Source: Allomyces macrogynus ATCC 38327 (Eukaryota; Blastocladiomycota; Blastocladiomycetes; Blastocladiales; Blastocladiaceae). Taken from it: a stretch of DNA of 64,000 nt. The DNA is taken from positions 551,962-615,961 of the forward strand of contig GG745355.1 in NCBI GenBank assembly GCA_000151295.1. Direction: 5' to 3'. Every line of letters starts with the position of its first letter. Within the stretch, counting starts at the first letter, position 1. This document shows, one piece after another, positions 1 through 10,144 of the stretch. Below the pieces are notes generated by a model, which did not search any database, was not told where the DNA came from, and saw only the letters and a list, made by a program, of their open reading frames with translations. The translations under genes were made by a program, and so were the position numbers.

Positions 1-1720
1 GGGCGGCAACCCGAACGCGGGCGGCAACCCGAACGCTGGTGGTAACCCGAACGCGGGCGGCAACCCGAACGCTGGTGGTAACCCGAACGCTGGCGGTAAC
101 CCGAACGCTGGCGGCAACCCGAACGCGGGCGGCAACCCGAACGCGGGCGGCAACCCGAACGCGGGCGGCAACCCGAACGCTGGCGGCAACCCGAACGAGG
201 GCGGTAACCCGAACGCGGGCGGCAACCCGAACGAGGGCGGCAACCCGAACGCTGGCGGCAACCCGAACGCTGGCGGTAACCCGAACGCTGGCGGTAACCC
301 GAACGCTGGCGGCAACCCGAACGCGGGCGGCAACCCGAACGCGGGCGGCAACCCGAACGCGGGCGGCAACCAGCCCGGCAACAATGCTGGCGGAAACTCG
401 TCGTCGGGTAACGGCCAGTCGGGCAGCGGTTCGACCACCCACAACGTATGTGTGCTCGCAATGTTCTCCACCCGGTGGCTGATTCGTGTCGTGATTTGTA
501 AACTAATTCTGACTCTCGATTTGTAGACCGAGCACTGCACGCCCGACGCGACCAACCACGGCGCCGATGCATCCGTGACGCAGATTCAGGGCCAGTTCCA
601 GCACCTCGACGTGTCGGGCGCCACCAACGTGTCGGCGACGCAGGCGCAGCTGCAGGCGCAGGGCGCGCACGCCAATGGCGCCGACGTGACGGTTGCGCAG
701 CTCCAAGGCCAGTTCCAGACCGTCAACGCCTCGACGGCCGGCCACGGCGCGTCGTCGGTGTCAGCGACCCAGGCCCAAGTCCAGGGCCAGGAGGCTTCCG
801 TCTCGGCGGGTCACGGCGGCGCCAACGCGTCGGCTCAGCAGCTCCAAGGCCAGTACCAGGAGGTGAGCGCTTCGAACGTCGGTTGCCACGGCGGCGCCGA
901 TGTGACGGCTGTGCAGGGCCAGCTGCAGTACCAGACGCTTGACGCGTCGTCGGCCGCTGGCTGCCACGCTGGTGCCGATGTGACGGCTGCGCAGCTCCAG
1001 GGCCAGTTCCAGACGGCCAACGCCTCGACGGCGGGCCACGGCTCGGCCAACGTGACGGCGTCGCAGGGCCAGCTGCAGTACCAGGAGGTCAACGCGTCGG
1101 CTGCGGGCCACAGCTCGTCGTCGGTGTCGGTTGTGCAGGGCCAGGCGCAGGCGCAGACCGCTGATGTGACGACGACGACGACCACCACCACGACCACGAC
1201 GACCGGCACGCACTGCCACGATGACGGCACGTGGGCCGTGCCCCAGACGCACCACGACGACGGCTCGTGGTTCGCGGGCCACGGTTTCGACATCCACGCT
1301 CTGCAGGCGCAGTTCCAGGGCCAGCACATTGACGTCTCGTCGGCATTTGGCCACGGGTTCGGCTTCGACGCGCTCGCGCAGCAGTTCCAGACGCAGTTCC
1401 AGTCGGTCGGTGCCTCGGCACACGGCCACGCCGACGTGTTTGCTCAGCAGGCGCAGTTCCAGGGCCAGACGCTCGACGTCTCGTCGTCGGCACACGGCCA
1501 CGCCGACGTGTTTGCTCAGCAGGCGCAGTTCCAGGGCCAGACGCTCGACGCCTCGTCGTCGGCGCACGGCCACGCCGACGTGTTTGCTCAGCAGGCGCAG
1601 CTCCAGGGCCAGTCGGTCCACGCGTCGGGCAACACCGACGTGTCGGTCTTCCAGGCGCAGGGCCAGGCGCAGTCCATCGACGTGCACTCGGCCACGGTCG
1701 CGCACCCGTCGTTCTGCTAA
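1..1720 (+). CDS. Repeat-only protein, 5' partial (GGNPNA and QGQ repeats)
   Basis: The gene enters from the left edge. Exon 2-445 is open from the first base; intron 446-526 (GTATGT...TTGTAG, phase 0); exon 527-1720 ends in TAA. The first exon encodes 20 tandem 18-bp units, GGNPNA with two GGNPNE variants, then a G/N/S tail. The second exon encodes Gln-rich units of about 24-33 residues around a core such as QLQGQFQ, separated by His/Gly/Ala/Ser linkers. It includes a run of about 12 Thr (near 1170-1203) and three near-identical 72-bp repeats (about 1419-1635). No enzymatic domain is visible. The composition suggests an extracellular, wall or adhesive structural protein, but no signal peptide is in view. 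I do not recognise a family. Long antisense frames here are shadows of the repeats. Confidence 0.75.
2..361 (+). repeat. 20 x 18-bp tandem repeat (GGNPNA coding)
   Basis: Twenty consecutive in-frame 18-bp units, differing mostly at third positions (GGC/GGT, GCG/GCT), with two GCG-to-GAG changes giving NPNE. The array continues past the left edge. Confidence 0.95.
1419..1635 (+). repeat. Three 72-bp (24-residue) tandem repeats
   Basis: Near-identical units start at about 1421, 1493 and 1565. Each encodes HGHADVFAQQAQ followed by (F/L)QGQ, and each carries few substitutions, so they look recently duplicated within the repeat gene. Confidence 0.9.
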
Positions 1721-2617
1721 GTGCGGTGCTCCTGGTGAGCGCGAGGATTCAACCCGTCTGTTTGCTGTTGTTTAGAGCTGTTCAGATGCTTGTCAAATCG
1801 TTTTATGTGTGCTTCAATTCAAATAATGCGTTCTGCTTTCTCTATTCTTTTCGCCGCCGCAGTGTGGTTTTGCGACTTGAGTTGCGAAAGCGATCCGAGC
1901 CGAGCCCATGTTTTGTTTTGGGAGTCCCAATGGCGGTCAGCGCGCACGGCACGGCTTGCACGGTCGTGCGCCGCGACGAGACGAGTGCCGGGAGTGCGGG
2001 CGGTCCGGGGTAACCGGCCGCGCGATCGACAGTACGGTCCGCCGCGTCCCGACCGGTCGGCTCTCCACTGAGCCCGCCGTCCTCGCAGACGACTGTGACC
2101 GGCACACGCATCCCGACACCGACAGCGACCGTGGCTCCAGCGACCGTCCCTCGTACAAGCGCCCCCGCGCCGCTGACCTCGCCGTGCCGCCCACTTCCCG
2201 GGTTGGTGGGCGTCGACGAGATCACGGGCGACTTGAGCGGCTCGAGATGCACGAGACAGCGGGCGTGGTGCATTTTGTGAGCCTGATGGAGCCGCGGCCG
2301 ACGCCGGCGGTACTTACGAGGACGCATCAACGCGCGCTGTTCGTGCCGGTTCGGCGCTCCAGTTGAACGTGGCGGCGCTGTCGCAGGCGCCCTGCGGGCG
2401 GTCAAGGCAATTTTGTACAGCACGCGGCCGAGCAGCACGGCGCCGGGCGTGTGAGAGGTGAGGGAGTTGGCGCTGGATGGTGCGTGGATTGCGCGGGAGT
2501 TGGAGAGGGTTGGAGCCTGGAGGGGCGGTCGCACTTCGTTGTTGAAGTTGGGTGGCGCTCTCCAGCACGACGCGCTCGTGGGTATGTGAGAGTCCGCGAA
2601 GTGGGAGTGAGTTGGCC
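1721..2617. other. Intergenic, no gene seen
   Basis: Probable 3' UTR of the repeat gene, then GC-rich sequence with overlapping frames in several phases but no recognisable protein. It ends where similarity to the secreted-protein gene at 7289-9323 begins. Confidence 0.6.
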
Positions 2618-2767
2618 GTCCCCGCGCTCACGACGGGCCTGACTCGCGGCCAAGCCGCCGTCTACCTGCTGCGCGTGCTGCGCTACTTGGCGTTCGCGCA
2701 TGGGGATGATTTCATGGAGCCGACCGACGTGGTCGGGTTCAACTATATGGCCGGCTGGTCCAAGTGA
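2618..2767 (+). pseudogene. C-terminal fragment of the unknown secreted protein at 7289-9323
   Basis: Forty-nine codons plus a TGA stop match the last residues of the intact minus-strand gene. Shared runs include VPALTTGLTR, EPTDV and GFNY followed by AG.(S/C)K and the stop. No similarity is visible upstream of 2618, so the remaining roughly 600 residues are gone. It is convergent with the GH11 gene, mirroring the arrangement on the right side of this locus. Confidence 0.8.
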
Positions 2768-3395
2768 TGACGGTTGGGTTACCATCGTTGGACGAGACGT
2801 CTTGGTGAGGGTCGAGCAGATCTTGACGATGAGCGCCGAACAAGTGCTTCTGTCAGCACAGCGGTCTTGTTCGTTCATGTTGGGTCGTTGGTTGGCTGAC
2901 TGTCGTTTATTGCCTCGTTCCATGTCTTGTCATTGCCTCCCGCGCCTGATTGTCTGTCATATCGCTAACGCTGATACTTTTTGGCTCTCGTCCGCTGTTT
3001 GATGCTGCTTCTGCTTCATGACGTGCTCAGGATGCCGCAGCATTGATTGGGATTTCGTGGCAGAAGCTGTTGGCTGCTCGAACACTCCAGTACGCATGAA
3101 GGTCAGATTCAGTTGAGGCGACGCCAACAGAACAAACCAGTTGGAATCCTGACAAGGCCATGACCATGTTTGGAACGTCAATATAAATTCTTACGCGCGC
3201 CCCCTTCTCACGCTGTTACTGCGCTGATAGTTATGAGCTCTCCTGTCAAAGAGGCTGGTCCAGAGAACAGAAATTATAATGAGACCGTCAATTCATTGAA
3301 ATCCTGTTCTATCTAATAGACCTTGCTTGCCCGCCAAATATACCTGCCATCTAGTGCGCCACGATCGTGTCCCTTTTGGGCATCGCCGTGTCCAC
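2768..3395. other. Intergenic between convergent pair
   Basis: No gene seen. AT content rises after about 2900. I could not align it by eye with the corresponding spacer 6884-7288. Confidence 0.6.
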
Positions 3396-5153
3396 TTACG
3401 CGTGCACTTCACGGACGGTGATGCTCGACGAACCAGAGCTCTTGTACCCCTCGGTCGCGACAAACTGCACGCCGAGCGCGCCCAGCTTCATGCCGTGACT
3501 GGCCCAGGCCTTGAAGTGGTTGCCAATCGTGATCGTGCCCGACGAACGGCGGTTGCGGCGCACACTCCAGTACTGCTGGAACTTGCCACCCGACGGCGAC
3601 GGGTCCTGGCGGAAGACCTGGTAAATATCGTACGTGTCGCCGTCCGAGACGAGAGTGCCGCGGAACTCGCCCGTGGGGCGGTAGTTGCCCCAGTTGTCGG
3701 TGATGTAGTACTCGACCGACCAGTCCTTGGCCCACCCGTAGACCGACAGGTACCCGTTGCCCTGCGGGCTGAACGTGCCCGAGTACGACACGACGCGCGT
3801 CGTCGAGCCCGTCGGCCAGCCCTTGCCCGCGACAAAGTTGCTGACGCCGTTCCACGACGTCGTGTACTGGCCGTCGGGCCCAATCGAGATCGAGGAGTGG
3901 CCAGGAACGTCGGCCCAGAACGAGTACCACAGACCGCCCAGCTCGTAGCCGGAGCCGTTCTTGGAAATGGTCTTCCATTCAGCAGGCGGGGCCGCGGGAG
4001 CCGCGGGAGTGCCGGTGGCCGCGGGAGTAGACTTGGGAATTGTGGCCACGGACGTCGGGGTTCCAATCGTGGTCACCGGCGCGGGGCCAGTCACTTCCCA
4101 GACGTTGATGCTCGACGAGCCAGAGCTCTTGTACCCTTCGGTCGCGAGGAACTGCACGCCGAGCGGGCCCAGTGGCATGCCGTGGCTGGCCCAGGCCTTG
4201 ACGTGGTTGGCAAACGTGATCGTGCCCGACGAGCGCTTGTTGCGGCGCACGCTCATGTAGTTCTGGAACTTGCCGCCCGACGGCGACGCGTCCTTGCGGA
4301 AGACCTGGTAAATGTCGTACGTATCGCCGTCCGAGACGAGCGTGCCGCGGAACTCGCCGGTGGGGCGGTAGTTGCCCCAGTTGTCGGAAATGGCGTACTC
4401 GACGGTCCAGTCCTTAGTCCACCCGTAGAGCGACAGGAACCCGCTGCCCTGAGGGCTAAACGTGCCTGAGTATCCCACGACGCGCGTGAGCGAGCCCGTC
4501 GGCCAGCCCTTGCCCGCAACAACGTCGCCGACCTCGTTCCACGTTGTCTTGTATTGGCCGTCTGGGCCGACAATCAGGGACGCATGGCCGGGGCTATCCG
4601 TCCAGAGCGAGTACCACATGCCGCTGTCGGTGCCGACGCCGTTCTTGGTGATGGTCTTCCATTGAGCGGGAGGAGCGGCAGGCGCCGTCGGGGTGCTGGT
4701 GGCCGCGGGCGCTGACTTGGGAATCGTGGCCGAGGGCACCGAGGGAGGAATCGTGACCGCGGATGTCGGTTTGGCAATCGTAGTCGCGGACGTCGGTTTG
4801 GCAATCGTTGTCGCGGACGTCGGGGTAGCAGTCGGTGCAACGGGCGCTGGGACAGTCACCGTCACGGTCGTTGGGACAGTCACCGTCACGGTCGCTGGAA
4901 TGGGTGCAATCGTGAAGAGCCAGCGGTGACGGTGAATGTAGGTCGTGGTGGAGGGAAGGTCGTCATCGTTAGCGATGCATCGGTGCGAGGAAAGGCGTCG
5001 AGGTGCAGAGACGGCGCGACTTTACAGAGATAGCGTGGCGGGACACAAACCAAGGGAGGTGCACTGCGCTGGAGCCGCGAGCGCCGGGGTGGCGACGGTG
5101 GCGATCGCAAGCAAGAGGGCAGTGGTGATCGTGAATGGATTGATGGGGGTCAT
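3396..5153 (-). CDS. Secreted endo-1,4-beta-xylanase with two GH11 domains
   Basis: Exon 1 is 5153-5051 (signal peptide with LLLAIATVATPALAA core) and exon 2 is 4894-3396, joined by a GTTTGT...CCAG intron in phase 1; about 533 residues. After the signal peptide comes a Thr/Pro/Val linker with repeats of the PTSATTIAK type. Two complete GH11 modules follow, at about 110-302 and 338-533, separated by a second Pro/Thr/Ala linker. Each has the paired catalytic glutamates: the nucleophile in VEY(A/Y)I.DNWG (about E200 and E429) and the acid/base in ATEGYKSSGSSS (about E287 and E516). GH11 enzymes cleave xylan outside the cell. A single GH11 domain is usual, so the duplication is notable. The exon 1 donor is my choice; GTAAAG about 20 nt downstream would break the frame. 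Confidence 0.9.
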
Positions 5154-5211
5154 CGTTGTGATCAACGTGAAGTTGCGAGAATCGGCGTTGTGGTGAGAGG
5201 GACGGCCCGAA

Positions 5212-5218
5212 TTTATAG
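5212..5218 (-). promoter_or_regulatory. TATA-like box of the xylanase gene
   Basis: CTATAAA on the minus strand, about 60 nt upstream of the xylanase ATG (5153). The position fits a core promoter in a gene with a short 5' UTR. Confidence 0.5.
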
Positions 5219-6128
5219 TGATCAGTGCATGCGCGACGTTTACCGGAGAAGCACCAACCGCGAGGCCTACGCGCCCGGTTACGCCCAGGTGTTGATTGCA
5301 GCTTCCAAAGTGCCCATGCTCGCAATGGAAATGCAGACAACGACCGAGCCTGGTAGGCAGGCGGCACCCGAAGTCGTCGTGGTGTGAAACAGTTTCATTA
5401 CATCCGTCCTGGATGGGTGCATAGGACTTTTTCGCTGCCTCCCTGCGCACGTTGCTCAACTGCTTCGCCGACCTCGTTTTTGTGATTGACAGGTGCGCGC
5501 CCTCGTAACGTGGTGTGGAGTATTGTGATCCTGCAAAGCCGCCACGTCGCGCATGCTTGACTGGGGCGTCCGTATCGCGTCCATTGCCGTATCTGCAGGG
5601 GATTGTCGTGATTGACCAGGTTTGCAAATATTCAGTGAATCGGCCGCCCTCCGAGAGTCCCGACAATCCCCTCGAATCATGAACAAGCACCGCCGCCACA
5701 CACGAAAAGCCCTCTCCACCGATGCTCATGCAGGAAGTCAATCTGGTCAAAGAGTCACCACCGTGGGAGCAATCAAACGTCTGCCTTGCTCCTCTCTGCT
5801 CCTGGAAGTCTGTTCTCGTCACGCTGTCGCAAGCTGTCCAGATCTGTGTTGCATGGTGTGCACATGCAAGTACCCTCTTCATTCCTTCTGCAGCCCCCGG
5901 CTTGTCATGATTAAATCCTCACCATTCGTGCTCCATTGACGGGTCTGGCCCTCGGTAAGCCAAGGATCGTGATTTGTTTTTGAGCAAGCGGTGAGCCAGC
6001 TCTCTGCTATCCGCCAATCCAAATGCTCGATCAACTGTCACACATACAGGAGAAGCAACGGCCAAAAATTAACACGTTACAACATTGTTTCAGCTCGCCA
6101 GCTGTGGAACAACACGAATTCACACTTA
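5219..6128. other. Intergenic, no gene seen
   Basis: Lower GC than the neighbouring genes. Only short frames without recognisable motifs. Confidence 0.5.
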
Positions 6129-6290
6129 CATAGGCAGCACATCGAGCAGGATTCGGCGTGTGCTTTCGGGACCCTTGATTTGAAAATACAACTCGATGAG
6201 CGACATGCCGGCCACGTCAAGCCGTCGAAGCACTTGAAAATCGTTGCCTCGACCTCGCGCGGTATCGCCAGTTTGCTAAAGTGACCCAAG
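6129..6290 (-). pseudogene. Fragment of the PPR-like family (see 59997-62414)
   Basis: One frame contains SLIELYFQIKGPES then TRRILLDVLP, matching SLIEAHFRLKNPDG then ARRILLHELP near the C-terminus of the intact PPR-like gene. The adjacent upstream piece (GHFSKL..PREVE.TIF) lies in another frame and matches the preceding residues, so a frameshift separates the parts. Too short and broken to be functional. Confidence 0.55.
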
Positions 6291-6627
6291 GTGTCGACAA
6301 CAATGCTTCACCATGGGCGTGTTGATTGCACTAGCGCAGCTCGAGCATCGCATTAGCTTGCTGGAGCTTTTCGACCTGCTCGCCCACGCGTGTCTATCTT
6401 CCCTACTTCACATGCTGTGACGTCCACAGCTGGAGAGTTTCATCACCGGAAGCATGTCGCCTGTCCCAGCCCAATGTGCCTTGCCCTCACGAACTCGGCG
6501 GTCAAACCGGGTGGAGAAGGTGCGCAGATGCTCAGCGATGCTTGTCACGACAGCTTGAGGGCGGTCCAGTGGGGAAATGGGACGTAAAGAGGCGCCCAGC
6601 CCCAAGAGCGAGGTCCACGGCACGGTC
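6291..6627. other. Intergenic, no gene seen
   Basis: Nothing recognisable. GH11 similarity starts abruptly at about 6628. Confidence 0.5.
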
Positions 6628-6849
6628 GTCTTTCCGCCACGACCCGTCGTCGGCAGGCGGCAAGTTCCAGCAGTACTGGAGCATGCGTCGCAACCGCCAC
6701 TCGGCAGGCACGATCACGGTTGACAACCACTTCAATGCCTGGGCGAGTCACGGCATGAACTTCGGCGCGCTTGGCGTGCGGTTTGTCGCGACCGGAGGGC
6801 ACAAGAGCTCGGGCTCGTCGAGCATCACCGTTCGTGAGGTGCACGCGCA
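6628..6849 (+). pseudogene. GH11 xylanase C-terminal fragment
   Basis: About 74 codons match the end of the second GH11 module of 3396-5153, from FR.DPS..GGKFQQYWS to TVREVHA. The acid/base glutamate is lost: VATEGYKSSG in the intact gene is VATGGHKSSG here. The stop codon is also lost (TAA to CAA after HA), and the frame runs on to 6883. The N-terminal half, including the nucleophile, is absent. The fragment therefore cannot be a xylanase. It is convergent with the intact gene at 7289-9323. Confidence 0.9.
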
Positions 6850-6883
6850 AACGAGTGGGCGCGCCGATGATGCTGTTTTGTGA

Positions 6884-7288
6884 TTTGTGACGCGAGTGGG
6901 GCGCTGGATCGGCGCCACCAAAAAGGCAGGCGAGTATATCGGTGTGCTAACGAGGTTCATGAGATAGAACAGTGTTTCAATGAATCGCCATGATGATTTC
7001 TGTGTCTTCCGCCAGCGGTTGCTCGTGAATCAGCACGCGGCAGATGAGAGGGAATTGCGGGGCAAGCGGCAAAGACCACGACAGTGACATGACGGCAATA
7101 CCATTCATTCACAGGTCACAAAACTGCAGACAACCAAGCCACCATTAACAAACAAGACGGCTTCGCCAACAGACATGACGGCCGCAACGACGCGCTCGCT
7201 CAGCGTTCGCCGGCCTCATCCGCACGACGCACACACCGGGCCCGCATCTCATCCAAAGTCATCCATCCATCCATCCACCACCCTGCAT
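6884..7288. other. Intergenic, no gene seen
   Basis: Spacer between the GH11 fragment and the stop of the following minus-strand gene. It contains a short run of ATCC units (about 7258-7278). Confidence 0.6.
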
Positions 7289-9323
7289 TCACTTGCACTG
7301 GCCCGCCGTGTAGTTAAACCCAAGCACGTCGGTAGGCTCCACGAAATCAGCCAGAATCCCTTGGGCCCGAGAGGGGTCGCGCAGCACGCGCTGCAGGTCG
7401 GCGACGGCCTGGTCGCGCGTCAGGCCCGTCGTGAGCGCGGGTACCGCAACGACAGTCAAATTGCGCAAGTACACGCAGAGCACGCGCTCCTGGTACCGCG
7501 ACACGACGCGTAGGTACGACTGCCACGAGGTCAGCGTCGTGTCGGCCACAATCAGCGCCGTCGCGTTCGGGAACGTGTCCATGACGTCGGCCATGGCCTG
7601 CACGCGGAACGGGTCGTTGGGCACGCCCTTGAACAGCTGCATGAACGACCCCGGGTCAAAGTAGGTCGTGGGCCGCAGCGAAACCGACCCGGGCGGGTAG
7701 TAGCCGGCCAGGAACTGGCCCAGACCAGGGAACAGCGGGATCGGCGTGCCCGTAATGTAGTGGAACGACACGTCGGCGCCCGCCGGGCCCATGCGCGAGT
7801 CGCTCGCATTCGCCCACTGCACCCACGTCGCAAACAGGTTCGGCATCCCGCGCACGGGCAGGTACTCGTTGGCAAACGTGTTGACGAGGCCCGTCCACGG
7901 CGACGAGACGTTGGTGATCTTGAGCACGTCCTGTTGCGTCGTTGGTGAGAGTGAGTCGTTGATAAAAGAGTTCCGCGGGCGTGAAGTAAAGAGCAATACG
8001 CACATCGATATCCGACAGCACCACGTACTGCCGCACGCCAGGCGCCTCCTGCCGCGCCCCCACCCCGCCGTCATCCGCGTCGCTCGTCTCCGTATCACCG
8101 TCCCCACCGTTTGCATCGGCCCTCCGCCGCGGCGGCCCACCGGCACCCGGCGGCTGCAACGCCGAGAGGTCGCGGAGCACCAAGTAATTCGACCCCGATG
8201 TCTCGGCCGTGCCCGGGTCCACGTCGGACGCGTTCTTATTGTCGTTGCCGAGCCCGACCGCGTACCCCGACACCTGGAACGGCCAGTAAAGCACCGTCGA
8301 GTTCAAGTTGGCATTCGGCGGTTTGCCCGCGGGCGCGAACCCGTAGGGCACGTTGATGAACGAGTGGTTCAGCTGGAAGAACCCATTCGACAGCGCCGTC
8401 CCGTTCCACTGCGCCTGCGGCGGCGCCGGCACGCCCGGCGGCAGCGGCAGGTTGGTCGGGACCGGTGTGGGCCGCGGCGCGTCAATGGTCGGAACCCCCG
8501 TCGGTGTTGGGGTCGGCTTGACGCTAGACGCGGCACCGAGCGTGACTCCAGCGGGGAACGCGAACCGCGCGCCCTTGAAGTAGTAAGACCGGTTCGTGAG
8601 CCGCTCTTCTTGGTCGACGCGCAGCTGCGCGAGCTGGAAAATGTTGAACGGGCCAGAGTAGGGGTTGGTCGTGTCGGGGTTGCTCGGGTCGGGCGGGACG
8701 AACAGGTAGGCCTGCGCGATCGCCGCAATCGTCTCGGTGCTCGACGGCGCCGGCGTGGTTGTGGTCGTGGTCGCTTGCCGCCGGCGCAGCGCGCGGCCGG
8801 TCGAGACCGACGGCGCCGGAAGCGGCACGGGGACCGGGATTGTCGTGATCGTGAATGAGGTCGGGATTGGAACCCCCGGCCCGGGCGGCGCCGGCGCAGG
8901 GAACGTCTCGGTGATAGTTGGCGCCGGGAGCAGGATCGTGGTCGTGACAGTCGACGTCGCGGGCGGCGCGCCGGTGCCGGTGGTTGGAGGCGGGGTCTGC
9001 GCCGAGGTGGTGGACGTGCCGGACGCGCGCGTCACGTTAGCAATCCCGGGCAGCACAATCACGTAGGGCGGTGTCGCGATGACGGGCGAGAATGTCGGGC
9101 TCGGCAGAGTCGGGCTTGGCAATGTGGGGTTCGGCAGCGTCGGCGAGGGCAGAGTCGGCGACGGGATCGTGGGCGACGGCACGGGCACGGTCGGGATCGT
9201 GGCCGTGACCGTGATTTGCGCGTGCGTGACAGCGGCCGCGACGATCAGGCACCAGACGGCGGCGGCGAGTGCGGCGGTCGCGGCCACGGTGACGGCGCGG
9301 CGCGCCGAGCGAGAGCGGATCAT
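7289..9323 (-). CDS. Unknown secreted or membrane-anchored protein with proline-rich stalk
   Basis: Exon 1 is 9323-8004, intron GTGCGT...CAACAG (8003-7931), exon 2 is 7930-7289; about 653 residues. The N-terminus has a basic stretch and a hydrophobic segment (about residues 9-34), a signal peptide or anchor. Next come tandem PSPTLP-type repeats, Thr/Pro/Ala-rich sequence and a putative processing site (LRRRQ). The C-terminal 400 residues are a folded-looking domain with several Asn-X-Ser/Thr sites and motifs such as YYFKGARFAFPAG, NYLVL and FHYITGTP. I do not recognise the family. A C-terminal remnant of a paralogue lies at 2618-2767, convergent with the xylanase. A role with extracellular polymers would be a guess based only on that neighbour. 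Confidence 0.8.
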
Positions 9324-10144
9324 GGTCGTCGCCGAGTCGAGTCGCGGCGCGTGGTGCTAGACGACGGCGAGCGGTGGGAGAAGCTTGGTCGTGCTGGTCT
9401 TGCGAGAGTGGATCGCGCGCGAGATCACTGCGGCGTGGGAAGGTCGCAGCGAGTAGGGGAGAGACGGACGCGCGGCGAGGGTGATTTATCGCGAGCAAAT
9501 GACGGCAGCGCGTCTCGTCGGAGGGCGGCGGCCAGGCGCGTTGATCGCGCCGTGATGGCGCGCCGTGCGTGATCTGGCCGTGATCCGGCCGAGCAATCTC
9601 TCGCAGCACGCTTGTTCGTTGCTTGCGTCCATGTCTCGCCGTCATTTAGGTGCGGGGTCAGGGTGGCCGGACGGCCCAATGCGCCGCGCGCCGTCGTTCC
9701 GTGAGCCGCGGCGCGCTTCGGTGGTCGGGAAAGTGCTGAAATCATCATGCGGCAAGTCGCACGCACCGTTGCGCTGTCGTCAGTGCGATGCGGTCTGGCC
9801 GCGTGGAGCATGGTGTGTGAGTCGATGGCACGGCTCCTCGATCTGAGTCGATGGCACGTTGCCGGGTCAGCTGAAAGTCACGCGCGAATGATCTGATCTC
9901 CGCGACTGCTCGGCCACGACCACGTCGGCCCGAAATCGACATCGTCGACGGCGACGTTCTGCATATCCATACTCATCACACGCACACCAACCACGCCGCG
10001 CGACCAGCTGCATTCGCGCCGCGGCACCCCCTTTTCTTTGGACCACGCGCACGACTGGACTGTTCTTTGCGCCAGCAACCGGACTTCCCCCCCCCCCCTT
10101 TGACCGGTCGACCAACAGCTGCAACCAACCGCACGCCCGCCACC
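9324..10144. other. Divergent promoter region
   Basis: Lies between the minus-strand secreted-protein gene and plus-strand RPB3. It holds a 12-C homopolymer at about 10087-10098, some 45 nt before the RPB3 ATG. No gene seen. Confidence 0.5.

Noticed and set aside
2..361. Resemblance of the NPNA repeats to the central repeats of malaria circumsporozoite protein
   Set aside because: Only the four-residue motif is shared. The unit here is six residues with GG, and the gene context is fungal, so convergence of a low-complexity repeat is the simpler reading.
761..1705. 314-codon antisense frame over the QGQ repeats
   Set aside because: It mirrors the plus-strand repeats codon by codon; the plus strand has the intron and a consistent repeat unit.
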